Assembly: GCA_963782885.1 (NCBI GenBank)
Contig: CAWALL010000023.1
Span: 124,001-188,000, forward strand
DNA length: 64,000 nucleotides
Origin: DATAOG01 sp963782885
GTDB lineage: Bacteria; Pseudomonadota; Alphaproteobacteria; Geminicoccales; Geminicoccaceae
Direction: 5' to 3'
Below the pieces are notes generated by a model. That model was not told the DNA's origin, searched no databases, and saw only the letters and a list, made by a program, of their open reading frames with translations. Shown piece after piece: positions 54,468 through 63,048 of the stretch; the stretch's first letter is position 1, and each line of letters opens with the position of its first letter. Both the position numbers and the translations under genes were made by a program.

Positions 54468-55076
54468 ATGCGGCGCCGCCGGCACCCGGATCCCAGGGCC
54501 GGGCTGCTCGCGGTCCTGATCGCAGGCGGCTTGGTGGCCGGCTGCGCGCAGCCAGCGCCGCGCACGGGCGCTCCCGGCGAGGATGCCCGGCGGGCGCTCG
54601 CCCAGCACTACAAAGAGGGGCCGATCCGGACGGTCGTCCGCGGCAATCCGTTCGGCATGGACGAGGTCCGTCTCGAGAACCTGGTCACCAAGGCGATGGC
54701 CCAGGGCGTTTCCGGACTCGACGTCAACTTCACGAGCTATCCGGACCAGGCGGCGGCACCCGAGCCGCATCTGGTCGTGGTCCTGGACCCCACCCGCGAG
54801 CCGCCCGCGGCCGCCGCCTGCCGGGCGCCGGACGCGATCGGCACGAGGCCGGCGTCCGAGATGCTGAGCGTGTTCGCGGTCTTCTGTCAGGGGGACCAGC
54901 CGCTCGACGTCGCCCACGAGGAGGATCGGGTCGCCGGACCCACCGACCGGACCTTCCAGCGCCTGCTCTGGCGCACCTCGGGAGCCCTGTTTCCCGACGA
55001 CTACGCCAACAGCTACGGCTTCGGCATCCTGCCGCCCTGGCTCGGCATCGGTGTCGGCGGCAGTTTCGGCCTCTGA
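54468..55076 (+). CDS. Putative lipoprotein of unknown function
   Basis: About 202 residues with a type II signal peptide: basic start (MRRRRHPDPR), hydrophobic AGLLAVLIAGGLVAGC and the lipobox LVAGC. The mature part includes HYKEGPIRTVVRGNPFGMDE and a two-Cys segment, and ends in GFGILPPWLGIGVGGSFGL. No family is recognised. It converges with trcR (6 nt between stops) and follows the CtrA-box gene. Confidence 0.75.
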   Translation: MRRRRHPDPRAGLLAVLIAGGLVAGCAQPAPRTGAPGEDARRALAQHYKEGPIRTVVRGNPFGMDEVRLENLVTKAMAQGVSGLDVNFTSYPDQAAAPEPHLVVVLDPTREPPAAAACRAPDAIGTRPASEMLSVFAVFCQGDQPLDVAHEEDRVAGPTDRTFQRLLWRTSGALFPDDYANSYGFGILPPWLGIGVGGSFGL

Positions 55077-55082
55077 AACGGG

Positions 55083-55676
55083 TCAATCGGTCTCGATGTC
55101 GAGCAGGGCGCGCTCGGCGGCGGCGAAGTCGATCTCCTCGTGCTGCCGTTGCGCGGCCCGGCCGGCGATCACCGCCGCGTCCAGATCGACCTGATTGCAA
55201 AGCCCGAGCAGGACCGGGTCGCGCGGCCGGATCTCGCTGCTCTTCCAGTGGGTGCGATCGCGCACCGCGTTGACCGTGTTCTTGGTCGTGCCGAGCAGCT
55301 TGCAGATCTGCTGGTCGGAGAGCTCCGGATGATGGCGCAGCAACCAGGCGATCGCGTCCGGTCGGTCCTGGCGCTTGGAAAGCGGCGTGTAGCGCGGCTC
55401 CCGGCGCTTTTGCACCTTGATGTCGGCCGCGGCCGGGCGCGCGAGCTTGAGGCGGCTGTTCGGGTCCTTCTGGCAGCGCTCGATCTCGCCGCGCTCCATC
55501 TGCCCGCTCGCCACCGGATCGAGGCCGCGAATGCCGGCGCCGACCTCCCCGTCCGCGATGCCCTTGACCTCGAGCGGGTGCAGGCCGCAGAAATCGGCGA
55601 TCTGCTCGAAGGTCAAGCTCGTGTTGTCCACGAGCCACACGGCCGTGGCTTTCGGCATCAACGGTCGATCCATCAT
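55083..55676 (-). CDS. trcR: DUF1013 RNA-polymerase-associated regulator TrcR
   Basis: Alphaproteobacterial DUF1013 protein, 197 residues. In Caulobacter, TrcR associates with RNA polymerase and affects cell-cycle transcription. Conserved parts are LMPKATAVWLVDNTSLTFEQ, IADFCGLHPLEVKGIADGEV, LKLARPAAADIKVQKRREPR, and a helix-turn-helix-like PELSDQQICKLLGTTKNTVN followed by VRDRTHWKSSEIRPRDP. The length and motif order are as expected. It sits close to a CtrA-box gene, which fits its cell-cycle role. Confidence 0.9.
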   Translation of the reverse strand: MMDRPLMPKATAVWLVDNTSLTFEQIADFCGLHPLEVKGIADGEVGAGIRGLDPVASGQMERGEIERCQKDPNSRLKLARPAAADIKVQKRREPRYTPLSKRQDRPDAIAWLLRHHPELSDQQICKLLGTTKNTVNAVRDRTHWKSSEIRPRDPVLLGLCNQVDLDAAVIAGRAAQRQHEEIDFAAAERALLDIETD

Positions 55677-55780
55677 CTGCTCCCTCGGACACGGTCGGCG
55701 ATGCGGGGGCGCCGGACTGCTTTCTAGGGCCCCAGCACCGAGATAGGAAGGCTGTTGCCGATTGGCAACAACCCGGACGG

Positions 55781-56557
55781 TCAGCTTTCGGGCACCGGCA
55801 CCGTGTAGTTGAGCGCCAGGCGGCCGCCGTCGGGATAGATGGTCTGGCCGGTGATGTAGCTCGCCTCGTCGCTCGCGAGGAACAGCGCCACCTTGGCGAT
55901 TTCCGCCGGCTCGCCGCAGCGGCCCATCGGCGTCCGCGACAGGATCCGCCGGCGCGCCGTCTCGTCGCTCATCACCACCTTCAACAGGTCGGTCAGGATC
56001 GAGCCCGGGCCGATCGCGTTGACCCGGACGCCCTTGTCGGCGAGCGCCAGCGCCATGACCTTGGTCAGCTGGCCGACCGCGCCCTTGCTGGTGACGTACG
56101 GGACCTGATTGCCGATCGCGAGCACGGCGTTGGCCGAGGACATGTTGACGATCGCGCCCTTGCCGTTGGCGACCATGGCGCGCGCCGCGGCCTGGCCGAC
56201 CAGGAACACGCCCTTCAGGTTGACCCGCAGCACGGCATCGAAATCGGCCTCGCTGATCTCGAGGAAATCCGCGGTCTTGATGATGCCGGCGTTGTTGATC
56301 AAGACGTCCAGCCGGCCGAGGGCGGCGAGCGTGCGCTCGACCAGCCGCCGGGCCTGGGCCGCGTCGCCGACGTCGGTCTCGACGAAGATCGCCCGGCCGC
56401 CCGCGGCTTCGATCGCGCGCACGACCGCGGCGCCGGCCTCGCGATCGACGTCGGCGACCGCGACCGCCGCGCCTTCGGCCGCGAACGCCTCGACACAGGC
56501 GCGCCCGATGCCATTGCCGCCGCCCGTGACGATCGCGACCTGACCGGCAAATCGCAT
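55781..56557 (-). CDS. SDR-family oxidoreductase
   Basis: Short-chain dehydrogenase, 258 residues. NAD(P) loop TGGGNGIG, Asp after the second strand (VAVADVD, favouring NAD), VLINNAGI, catalytic Ser in NMSSANA and Tyr/Lys in YVTSKGAVG. The ATG at 56557 gives MRFAGQVAIVTGGG; upstream frame is non-coding. Substrate unknown. One of four SDR genes in the last 8.5 kb. Confidence 0.92.
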   Translation of the reverse strand: MRFAGQVAIVTGGGNGIGRACVEAFAAEGAAVAVADVDREAGAAVVRAIEAAGGRAIFVETDVGDAAQARRLVERTLAALGRLDVLINNAGIIKTADFLEISEADFDAVLRVNLKGVFLVGQAAARAMVANGKGAIVNMSSANAVLAIGNQVPYVTSKGAVGQLTKVMALALADKGVRVNAIGPGSILTDLLKVVMSDETARRRILSRTPMGRCGEPAEIAKVALFLASDEASYITGQTIYPDGGRLALNYTVPVPES

Positions 56558-56774
56558 GGCACAGCTCCCTGACAGATGGGTCGGGACGCGATGTAGCATG
56601 GCGCCAGTCGGGCGGTCCACGCTTACCCGATCGCCCTTGCCACCACGCCGGCCGATCGGGATGCGCGGCTTCCGTCGTCTGGCACCGGCGATCTGCCCGG
56701 CGGCCGTTCCGATGGCCCGGGGCGGCGGCGACGTTGACTGCCGGAGGATCGAGGCGTCCGGCCGGGCTTGGCGC

Positions 56775-57185
56775 TCAGAGAAAATCGCGCAGGAAGGCGA
56801 CCAGCGGTCGATCCGCATCCGGCATCGGCAGGGCCTGCATGTCCCGCGCTCGCAGCCATCTGAGCGCCTGACCCTCGCGCGGCTCGGGGAGGCCCATCCA
56901 GACGCGGCAGACGTAGAGCGGCATCAGCAGATGGAAGTCCGGGTAGCGGTGCGAGGCGAAGGTGAGCGGCGCCAGGCAGTTCGCGGCGACGTCCAGGCCG
57001 AGCTCTTCCTCGAGCTCTCTGATCACGCAGGCCTCGGGGGTCTCGCCGGGCCGGACCTTGCCGCCCGGGAACTCCCACAACCCCGCCATCGGCTTGCCCT
57101 CGGGGCGGCGGGTCAGCAGCACCCGATGGTCGACGTCGACGAGCGCGCAGGCCGCGACCAGCACCAGCGGCGCCGGGCCGCTCAC
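56775..57185 (-). CDS. mutT: MutT-like 8-oxo-dGTP diphosphatase
   Basis: Nudix hydrolase that cleans oxidised nucleotides, 136 residues. AACALVDVDHRVLLTRRPEG, KPMAGLWEFPGGKVRPGETP and the Nudix box ETPEACVIRELEEELGLDV are standard for MutT. The GTG start overlaps the tautomerase stop by 4 nt (GTGA), so translation is coupled. Frame upstream of this is a shadow. Confidence 0.93.
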   Translation of the reverse strand: MSGPAPLVLVAACALVDVDHRVLLTRRPEGKPMAGLWEFPGGKVRPGETPEACVIRELEEELGLDVAANCLAPLTFASHRYPDFHLLMPLYVCRVWMGLPEPREGQALRWLRARDMQALPMPDADRPLVAFLRDFL

Positions 57186-57571
57186 ACGAGGGTCCGGTCG
57201 TCGAGCGCGAGCCGGTCGCCGGTCCGACCGCGAATGCCCCAGTTGGCGGCCGGGGTCTCGAAGATCGTGATCTCGAGGTCGGGGGCGGCGATCCCGAGCC
57301 GGGCCGGGATCCGCGTCATCAGCAGCTCGAGCAGCGACCGCTTGGCGGCCGGGCTGCGGCCCTCGAACATGCTGATGTCGATGACCGTGTAGGCGGCGCT
57401 GCGATCGGTCGGATGGATGAAATCGGCCGCATCGAGCCCGATGAAGCGCTGGAAGCACTTGTCCGCCGGCAGCCCGAGCGCCTCGCACAGGCAGGCGTGC
57501 ACGACCGCCGAGAGGGCGGCACGCACGCGGCCGAGATGCGCCCGCTCGCCGTAGATCTTGACCTGCGCCAT
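57182..57571 (-). CDS. Tautomerase-superfamily protein
   Basis: A 129-residue Tautomerase_2-type protein beginning MAQVKIYGERAHLGRVR, with DAADFIHPTDRSAAYTVIDI and NWGIRGRTGDRLALDD. The usual N-terminal catalytic Pro is not at position 2, as in the divergent Tautomerase_2 group, so enzymatic activity is uncertain. Coupled to mutT and preceded by an SDR gene. Confidence 0.82.
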   Translation of the reverse strand: MAQVKIYGERAHLGRVRAALSAVVHACLCEALGLPADKCFQRFIGLDAADFIHPTDRSAAYTVIDISMFEGRSPAAKRSLLELLMTRIPARLGIAAPDLEITIFETPAANWGIRGRTGDRLALDDRTLV

Positions 57572-57606
57572 GCGGCCTCCGGGAGCGTCCTCGAGCGGTC
57601 GCGAGC

Positions 57607-58371
57607 TCAGCGCGCGGTCCAGCCGCCGTCGACCGGCAGGGTCACGCCGGTGATCATGTTGGCGGCATCGCTCGCCAGAAACAGGATCGCCGCGGCGACC
57701 TCCTCCGGCTCGACGAAGCGGCCCATCGGGGTCTCGGCGAGCAGCCGCTCGACCATCGCCGGATCGCCCAGCAGCGGCTCGGTCAGGCGCGTGCGGGCAA
57801 AGGTCGGGGCGACCGCATTGACCCGGATGCCGTGCGGCGCCCATTCGCAGGCGAGCGCGCGGGTGAAGTTGACGAGCGCGCCCTTGGCGCTGTGGTAGGC
57901 GAGGTTCGGGTAGTGGCCGCCGCCGACCAGACCCATGATCGAGGCGAGGTTGACGACCGCACCCTTGCCGGCCCCGAGCATGTGCGGCCCGGCCGCGCGC
58001 ACGCAGAAGAAGCTGCCATCCAGATTGACCGCCATGACCTGCCGCCAGCGCTCGGTTTCGAGTTCCACGGTCGGCACGCGTGCGCCGAGCCCGGCATTGT
58101 TGACCAGGACGTCGATCCGCCCGTGGCGGCCGGCGATCGCCTCGATGACGGCGTCGACGCCTGCCTCGTCGGTGACGTCCAGCCGGTACGCCTCGCCGCG
58201 CCCGATCTCGGCCGCGACCCGCTCGGCCGCGCCCAGGTCGACGTCGGCGACCGCCACGTGGGCCCCGGCCTCGGCCAGCGCCCGGCAGGTCGCCCGCCCG
58301 ATGCCGTTGCCGCCGCCGGTCACCAGCGCCACCCGCCCGTCCAGCCGGAGCAGGCTCAGATAGTCCGTCAT
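57607..58371 (-). CDS. SDR-family oxidoreductase
   Basis: Short-chain dehydrogenase, 254 residues. Nucleotide loop TGGGNGIG, VAVADVDLG, VLVNNAGL, catalytic Ser in LASIMGL and YHSAKGALVNF with Tyr and Lys, then PDG-type C-terminal GVTLPVDGGWTAR. ATG overlaps the end of the restored antitoxin frame. Followed 35 nt later by the tautomerase and mutT genes on the same strand. Substrate unknown. Confidence 0.92.
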   Translation of the reverse strand: MTDYLSLLRLDGRVALVTGGGNGIGRATCRALAEAGAHVAVADVDLGAAERVAAEIGRGEAYRLDVTDEAGVDAVIEAIAGRHGRIDVLVNNAGLGARVPTVELETERWRQVMAVNLDGSFFCVRAAGPHMLGAGKGAVVNLASIMGLVGGGHYPNLAYHSAKGALVNFTRALACEWAPHGIRVNAVAPTFARTRLTEPLLGDPAMVERLLAETPMGRFVEPEEVAAAILFLASDAANMITGVTLPVDGGWTAR

Positions 58372-58614
58372 CTCCGCCCTCCGATATCACGATCCGCGCG
58401 AACCATCGCGACGGCCTCGCGCGGGGTCGACGGTCCGAGCTCCCGGACTCTGGTCAGCACGTCGCGGGGCGTGAGCCGTCTCGGCGCGGCCACGGCCTCC
58501 ACGAGGATCGCCATCCATTTCCCCCTGCAGCGAGCGGCCGTGACGAGCCGCGCGCTCGGTCAGTCGCTCGACGATCTCGTCCGGCGCATTCTCGATCGTC
58601 AGGGTGACCGGCAT
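58368..58614 (-). pseudogene. FitA/VapB-like antitoxin remnant with a frameshift
   Basis: Starts MPVTLTIENAPDEIVERLTE then RAARHGRSLQGE, the ribbon-helix-helix pattern of FitA-type antitoxins, behind a good GGAGGT ribosome site. Near 58511-58526 the coding register breaks: shifting by one base continues as MAILVEAVAAPRRLTPRDVL and ends at a TGA overlapping the next SDR start. The unshifted frame runs on as Arg/Gly-rich nonsense to 58387. No PIN-domain toxin follows, so this is a decayed orphan. Confidence 0.75.
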
Positions 58615-58758
58615 CCCGACCTCCGAAACGGCTCCCGTCGGGAACCAGGATAGCCCGTCGTCGACGTGGACGCGAGGATTGGACCCGCAGGGACGGTGCC
58701 CGAGACCGTGAGGACCATGGATTCCCAATACTGGGAGTGAACATCCGGAGTCCTGCTG

Positions 58759-59028
58759 ATGGCATCGATGGTCGGCGGGCTTTACGAAGCGCTCAAGCTT
58801 GCGCAGGTGCCCGACGACAAGGCCAGAGCGGCGGCGACCGCCGTCGCCGACTTCGAACGCCCGGTCGGCAAGATCGAGACCCTCGTCTCGGTCAACACAG
58901 CCGTGCTGGCGATCAACACCGCGCTCGTGGTCGCGGTCGCGGGCCGGCTGTTCCAGTTCTTCTCGGAGCCATGGTTTACGCGAACTTCGCGATCAGGCCG
59001 CCGTCGACCACGAGGTCGTGGGCGGTGA
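58759..59028 (+). CDS. Small DUF1640-like membrane-anchored protein, 3' end eroded
   Basis: 89 residues: a short helical part (GLYEALKLAQVPDDKARAAA) resembling the start of DUF1640/CCDC90-type proteins, an Arg/Pro/Gly linker and one transmembrane helix (VNTAVLAINTALVVAVAGRL). The last ~20 residues (RTSRSGRRRPRGRGR) are the complement of the convergent SDR gene, overlapping it by 53 nt. The coiled-coil core usual for the family is short or missing. It may be a deletion derivative. Confidence 0.55.
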   Translation: MASMVGGLYEALKLAQVPDDKARAAATAVADFERPVGKIETLVSVNTAVLAINTALVVAVAGRLFQFFSEPWFTRTSRSGRRRPRGRGR

Positions 59029-59779
59029 CGTAGGCGGCTTCGTCCGAGGCGAGATAGAGGCAGGCGTAGGCCGTGTCCCAGCCGGTGCCCATGTGGCCCA
59101 TCGGGCATTGGGCGTCGCGCACCCGGATCAGGTTCTCGACGTCGCCGGCCGCACCGTAGGCCGCGGTCAGGCCGTGGTGGACCATGGGCGTGTTCATCAG
59201 CCCGGGCGAGATCGAGTTGCAGCGGATGCCCTTGGCCGCGAGCTCGAGCGCGATCGCGCGCGACAGCGCCACCACGCCGCCCTTGGTCGCATAGTAGCTC
59301 GCATAGTTGATGCCGGTCCAGCGATGGGCGGCGACCGAGGCGATGTTGACGATCGCGCCCTTGCCCTGGCGCTCCATCACCGGGACGACGTGCTTGCAGG
59401 TGAGAAAAACGCTCTTCAGGTTGACGTCCGAGACCTGGTCCCAGTCGACCTCCTCGGTCGTGACGATGCCGCCGGTGCGCGCGATCCCGACGTTGTTGAC
59501 CAGGACGTCGATCCGGCCGAAGGCCTGCAGGCAGGCCGCCACCATGGCCTCGACGCTCGCGGCTTTGGCGACGTCGGCCGGATGCGTGCTGCAGACCCCG
59601 CCCTCCTGCTCGATGATCGCCCGCGTCTGATCGGCGGCGTCGAGGTTGAGATCGACCCCGAACACCTTGGCGCCCTCGCGCGCGAACAGCACCGCGGTCG
59701 CCTTGCCGTTGCCCCAGCCCGGCCCGATCGAGCCCGCGCCGGTAATCAGCGCCACCTTGTCCTCGAGCCGCCCGCCCAT
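58976..59779 (-). CDS. SDR-family oxidoreductase with expanded glycine loop
   Basis: Short-chain dehydrogenase, 267 residues. The nucleotide loop is TGAGSIGPGWGNGKATA, longer than the usual TGxxxGIG, while VFGVDLNLD, VLVNNVGI, NIASVAAHRW and YYATKGGVVALS keep the catalytic Ser, Tyr and Lys. The expanded loop occurs in some SDR subgroups and may alter cofactor choice. Substrate unknown. Confidence 0.9.
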   Translation of the reverse strand: MGGRLEDKVALITGAGSIGPGWGNGKATAVLFAREGAKVFGVDLNLDAADQTRAIIEQEGGVCSTHPADVAKAASVEAMVAACLQAFGRIDVLVNNVGIARTGGIVTTEEVDWDQVSDVNLKSVFLTCKHVVPVMERQGKGAIVNIASVAAHRWTGINYASYYATKGGVVALSRAIALELAAKGIRCNSISPGLMNTPMVHHGLTAAYGAAGDVENLIRVRDAQCPMGHMGTGWDTAYACLYLASDEAAYVTAHDLVVDGGLIAKFA

Positions 59780-60008
59780 TTGCCTTGCCTTTCGCGCGAG
59801 TCATTGGACCGGACTCTGCGTCGCGGGCCCCGGCCGGTCAAGCGAGCGGTCTTGACAGGTCACCTCGGCAAGGAAGAATAAACCATTGGTCGGGTTTGTT
59901 AGGCCTCGTGAAAGCACCGCTCCGGCGTGGGCAACCCGACCTCGCCCGGACCGTTGTCAGAGGCCCTGCCGACGATCGTCTTCCATCCGTCCAGCCCTCG
60001 GAGATGCG

Positions 60009-60551
60009 ATGCGCACTGCCCTAGTCTTGATTGCCGGCGCCGCCGCCCTGCTCGCCGGCTGCTCGCACACCCAAACCCCCGTTCAAAGCCAGGCGAGCCG
60101 GTCGGTGCCGGAGAGCTGGATGCTGATCGCGCCCCCGGACAACACGCTGACGGCCGCGTTCCTGGACACGTTCGAGTACCTGCCCGACGGCAATGACCGG
60201 TTTCCCGGTGGGACCGACGGCATGACCGAGCAGGACCGGCGCGCCCTGAAGCACCTGTTCGAGCAAGTCAAGGCGGCACCCTCGCCCGCGGAAAGCCTCC
60301 AGATCCTGACCGAGCTCTCGGCTCAGACGGAGGCACCGGTCGGGCAATGGCGGCGGGTGCGCGCCTTCAAGTCGGAGGACGAGTGCCGATCGACCAGGGC
60401 GGAGCTGGTCAAGGTCACGAGCGAGCAGACGCAGAAGTTCGGCGCCCATTCGGGCATGCCGCGCGAGGAGTTCCAGTGGCCCTTGATCGCCCGGAGCTTC
60501 GAGTGGAGCCGCTGCGTGCCCGAGGAGGCGGAACCCCGCCGTCAGAGCTGA
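60009..60551 (+). CDS. Putative lipoprotein of unknown function
   Basis: A 180-residue protein with a lipoprotein signal peptide (RTALVLIAGAAALLAGC; lipobox LLAGC). The mature part is mostly helical, with WMLIAPPDNTLTAAFLDTFE, QLWRRVRAFKSEDECRSTRA-like WRRVRAFKSEDECRSTRAEL and a final Cys near WSRCVPEE, so a disulfide is possible. No family is recognised. It converges with the acyl-CoA synthetase gene, 9 nt between stops. Confidence 0.75.
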   Translation: MRTALVLIAGAAALLAGCSHTQTPVQSQASRSVPESWMLIAPPDNTLTAAFLDTFEYLPDGNDRFPGGTDGMTEQDRRALKHLFEQVKAAPSPAESLQILTELSAQTEAPVGQWRRVRAFKSEDECRSTRAELVKVTSEQTQKFGAHSGMPREEFQWPLIARSFEWSRCVPEEAEPRRQS

Positions 60552-60560
60552 CGGTCGCCC

Positions 60561-62090
60561 TCAGGTCGGCGGCCGGAGCGCGGTCCTGAGCTCGGTCTTG
60601 AGCACCTTGCCGTAGGCGTTCTTGGGCAGAGCGGCGACGAACCGGTAGTCCCGCGGCCGCTTGAAGCGGGCGATCCGGGCCAGGCAATGGGCGTCGAGCT
60701 CGGCGGCTGCCACCGGCTCGCCGGCCGCCGTGACGACGAAGGCGACCACGGTCTCGCCCCACTCGGGGTCGGGCCTGCCGACCACCGAGACCTCGCGGAC
60801 CGACTGATGCTCGAGCAGGACCTCCTCGACCTCGCGCGGATAGATGTTGGCGCCGCCCGAGATGATCAGGTCCTTGGCGCGATCGCGCAGCCAGAGGAAA
60901 CCGTCCGCATCCATGACCCCGAGATCACCGGTGTGCAGCCAGCCGCCGCGGAGCGCCGCCGCGGTCGCCTCGGGGTCCCGCCAGTAGCCGCGCATTACGC
61001 TCTCGCCCCGGACCAGGACCTCGCCGGGCTCGCCCGCCGGCAGCGGCCGGTCGCCCTCGTCCGCGACCCGGACCTCGACCACCAGCTGGGCGGTGCCGAC
61101 CGAGCCCAGGCGGTCGCGGTCCCGCGTCCGCGCCAGCTCGGCGTGGCGGCTCTTGCCGAGCGCGGTGATGCACATCGGGCTCTCGCCCTGGCCGTAGATC
61201 TGAGCAAGCCGGTCGCCGAAGACCGCGTGGGCCCGCTCGAGGTCGGCCAGATACATCGGCCCGCCGCCGTAGACGATGGTCTTCAGGCCGGGGTGATCGG
61301 TCCGGCCCGCAAGCGGATGCTCGGCCAGGCGCTTGACCATGGTCGGCGCGCCGAACAGGGTCACGCCGCGGTGGCGGTCGAGCAGCTCGAACACCTCCGC
61401 CGGATCGAAGCCGCCGCTCGCCGGCACGATCTGGCAGGCGCCCTGGGCGGCGTGCGGCAGCATGTAGAGGCCCGAGCCGTGCGACATCGGCGCGGCGTGG
61501 AGGATGGCGTCGGCCGGGCCGATCTGGTCGACGTCGGCGAAATAGCTGAGCGTCGTGGCGAGCAGGTTGCGGTGGCTGAGCATGGCCCCCTTGGGCCGGC
61601 CCGTGGTGCCGCTGGTGTAGAACAGCCAGGCGATCGCGTCCGGATCGATCTCGGTGAGGGCGATCGGATCGCCGGTGCCGAGCGCCCGATGGTCAGAGCC
61701 GCCGATCTCGATCACCCGCAGGTTCTGGAGCTGGTCCTCGAGCGGGCCGACCGCGTCGATCAGGTCGGGCGTCGCGAAGCCGACGCGGGCGCCGGCGTGG
61801 TCCAGGATGTAGGCGAGCTCGCGCGGGTGCAGCTTGGCGTTGACCGGGACCATGGTCAGGCCGGCATACCAGCCGGCCAGCAGCAGCTCGACGTAGTCCG
61901 GACCGTTGGTCATGACCAGCGCGGCCCGGTCGCCCGGCTGCAAGCCATGGGCTTCGCGCAGTCGCCCGGCGATGACCGCGGCGCGCCCGGCCAGCTCGCC
62001 ATAGGTCATGAGCACGTCCGGCCCGTGCGCCACGGCCGGGCGCTCCGCGCGCCCACAACCGGCGCGAATGAACAGATGGGCGATGTTCAT
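60561..62090 (-). CDS. Acyl-CoA synthetase (AMP-forming)
   Basis: ANL-superfamily ligase that activates a carboxylic acid as an acyl-CoA through an acyl-AMP. About 509 residues from ATG 62090 (a TTG four codons upstream is an alternative). Motifs: P-loop YTSGTTGRPKGAMLSH, MPLYQG-type region YGQGESPMCI, HTGDLGVMDADGFLWLRDR, KDLIISGGANIYPREVEEVL and the C-terminal catalytic Lys in LPKNAYGKVLK. The substrate cannot be told. It sits among SDR genes that could act on related acyl-CoA or alcohol intermediates. Confidence 0.92.
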   Translation of the reverse strand: MNIAHLFIRAGCGRAERPAVAHGPDVLMTYGELAGRAAVIAGRLREAHGLQPGDRAALVMTNGPDYVELLLAGWYAGLTMVPVNAKLHPRELAYILDHAGARVGFATPDLIDAVGPLEDQLQNLRVIEIGGSDHRALGTGDPIALTEIDPDAIAWLFYTSGTTGRPKGAMLSHRNLLATTLSYFADVDQIGPADAILHAAPMSHGSGLYMLPHAAQGACQIVPASGGFDPAEVFELLDRHRGVTLFGAPTMVKRLAEHPLAGRTDHPGLKTIVYGGGPMYLADLERAHAVFGDRLAQIYGQGESPMCITALGKSRHAELARTRDRDRLGSVGTAQLVVEVRVADEGDRPLPAGEPGEVLVRGESVMRGYWRDPEATAAALRGGWLHTGDLGVMDADGFLWLRDRAKDLIISGGANIYPREVEEVLLEHQSVREVSVVGRPDPEWGETVVAFVVTAAGEPVAAAELDAHCLARIARFKRPRDYRFVAALPKNAYGKVLKTELRTALRPPT

Positions 62091-62198
62091 CGCGGAGTTC
62101 AATCGTTATCGTGGCCGCCGATCGGCCGCGCACGAGTCTAGGCCTGCCGCGGCGGGACGGGCAAGGCATCGGCCGCGGATCGGGAGGGTGGTAGCGCT

Positions 62199-63026
62199 TT
62201 GGACCTGGGAGTGCCTTGGGGCGAGCTCGCCATGCTGGTCGGCGCCCTGCTGGTCGCGGGGTTCGTGACCGGGCTGCTGGCCGGCCTGTTCGGCATCGGC
62301 GGCGGCGCGATCCTGCTGCCGGCGCTCTACGAGCTGTTCGGGGCGGTCGGCGTCGACGACGCGGTCCGCATGCATCTCGCGGTCGGCACCTCGCTCGCGG
62401 TCATCGTGCCGACCTCGATCCGCTCGTTCCTGGCGCATCGGGCCAAGGGCGCGGTCGACATGGATCTGCTGCGCTCGATGGCGCTGCCGGTCGTGATCGG
62501 AGTCGGGCTCGGCGCCCTGCTCGCGCGCTACGCCAGCGATGACGTCCTGAAGGTGGTCTGGGTCGTGGCCGCGACCCTGATCGCGCTGAAGCTCGCCTTC
62601 GGCCGGAACTGGCAGCTCGGCGAGCAGGTTCCGGGCCAGCCCTTCCGGACGCTCTATGGCGGCTTCGTCGGCCTGGTCTCGACGCTGATGAGCGTCGGCG
62701 GCGGCGTGTTCATCAGCGCGATGATGACCTTCTATGGCCATCCGATCCAGCGCGCGGTCGCGACCGCCTCGGGCTTCGGGCCGCTGATCGCGATCCCGGG
62801 CGCGCTCGCCTTCGTCTGGGCCGGCTGGGGCGCTGCCGGCCTCGCGCCCGGCTCGCTCGGCTACGTCAACCTGCTGGGCGCGCTGCTGATCATCCCGACC
62901 AGCGTCGCGGCCGCCCCGCTCGGAGTCCGGATCGCGCACGGCGTCTCGCGGCGCACGCTCGAGCTCGCGTTCGCGCTGTTCCTGATGACCGTGGGCCTCC
63001 GCTTCCTGCTCAGCCTGCTGGACTAG
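62199..63026 (+). CDS. TauE/SafE-family membrane transporter
   Basis: Membrane protein, 275 residues with about eight helices, of the sulfite/organosulfonate exporter family. Family marks are GLLAGLFGIGGGAILLPALY in the first repeat, HLAVGTSLAVIVPTSIRSFL, and the second repeat GLVSTLMSVGGGVFISAMMT. It starts with TTG; an ATG eleven codons later is an alternative. Divergent from the acyl-CoA synthetase gene, with about 110 bp between. Substrate unknown. Confidence 0.92.
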   Translation: MDLGVPWGELAMLVGALLVAGFVTGLLAGLFGIGGGAILLPALYELFGAVGVDDAVRMHLAVGTSLAVIVPTSIRSFLAHRAKGAVDMDLLRSMALPVVIGVGLGALLARYASDDVLKVVWVVAATLIALKLAFGRNWQLGEQVPGQPFRTLYGGFVGLVSTLMSVGGGVFISAMMTFYGHPIQRAVATASGFGPLIAIPGALAFVWAGWGAAGLAPGSLGYVNLLGALLIIPTSVAAAPLGVRIAHGVSRRTLELAFALFLMTVGLRFLLSLLD

Positions 63027-63048
63027 CGGCTTGGTCGATCGACGCCGC

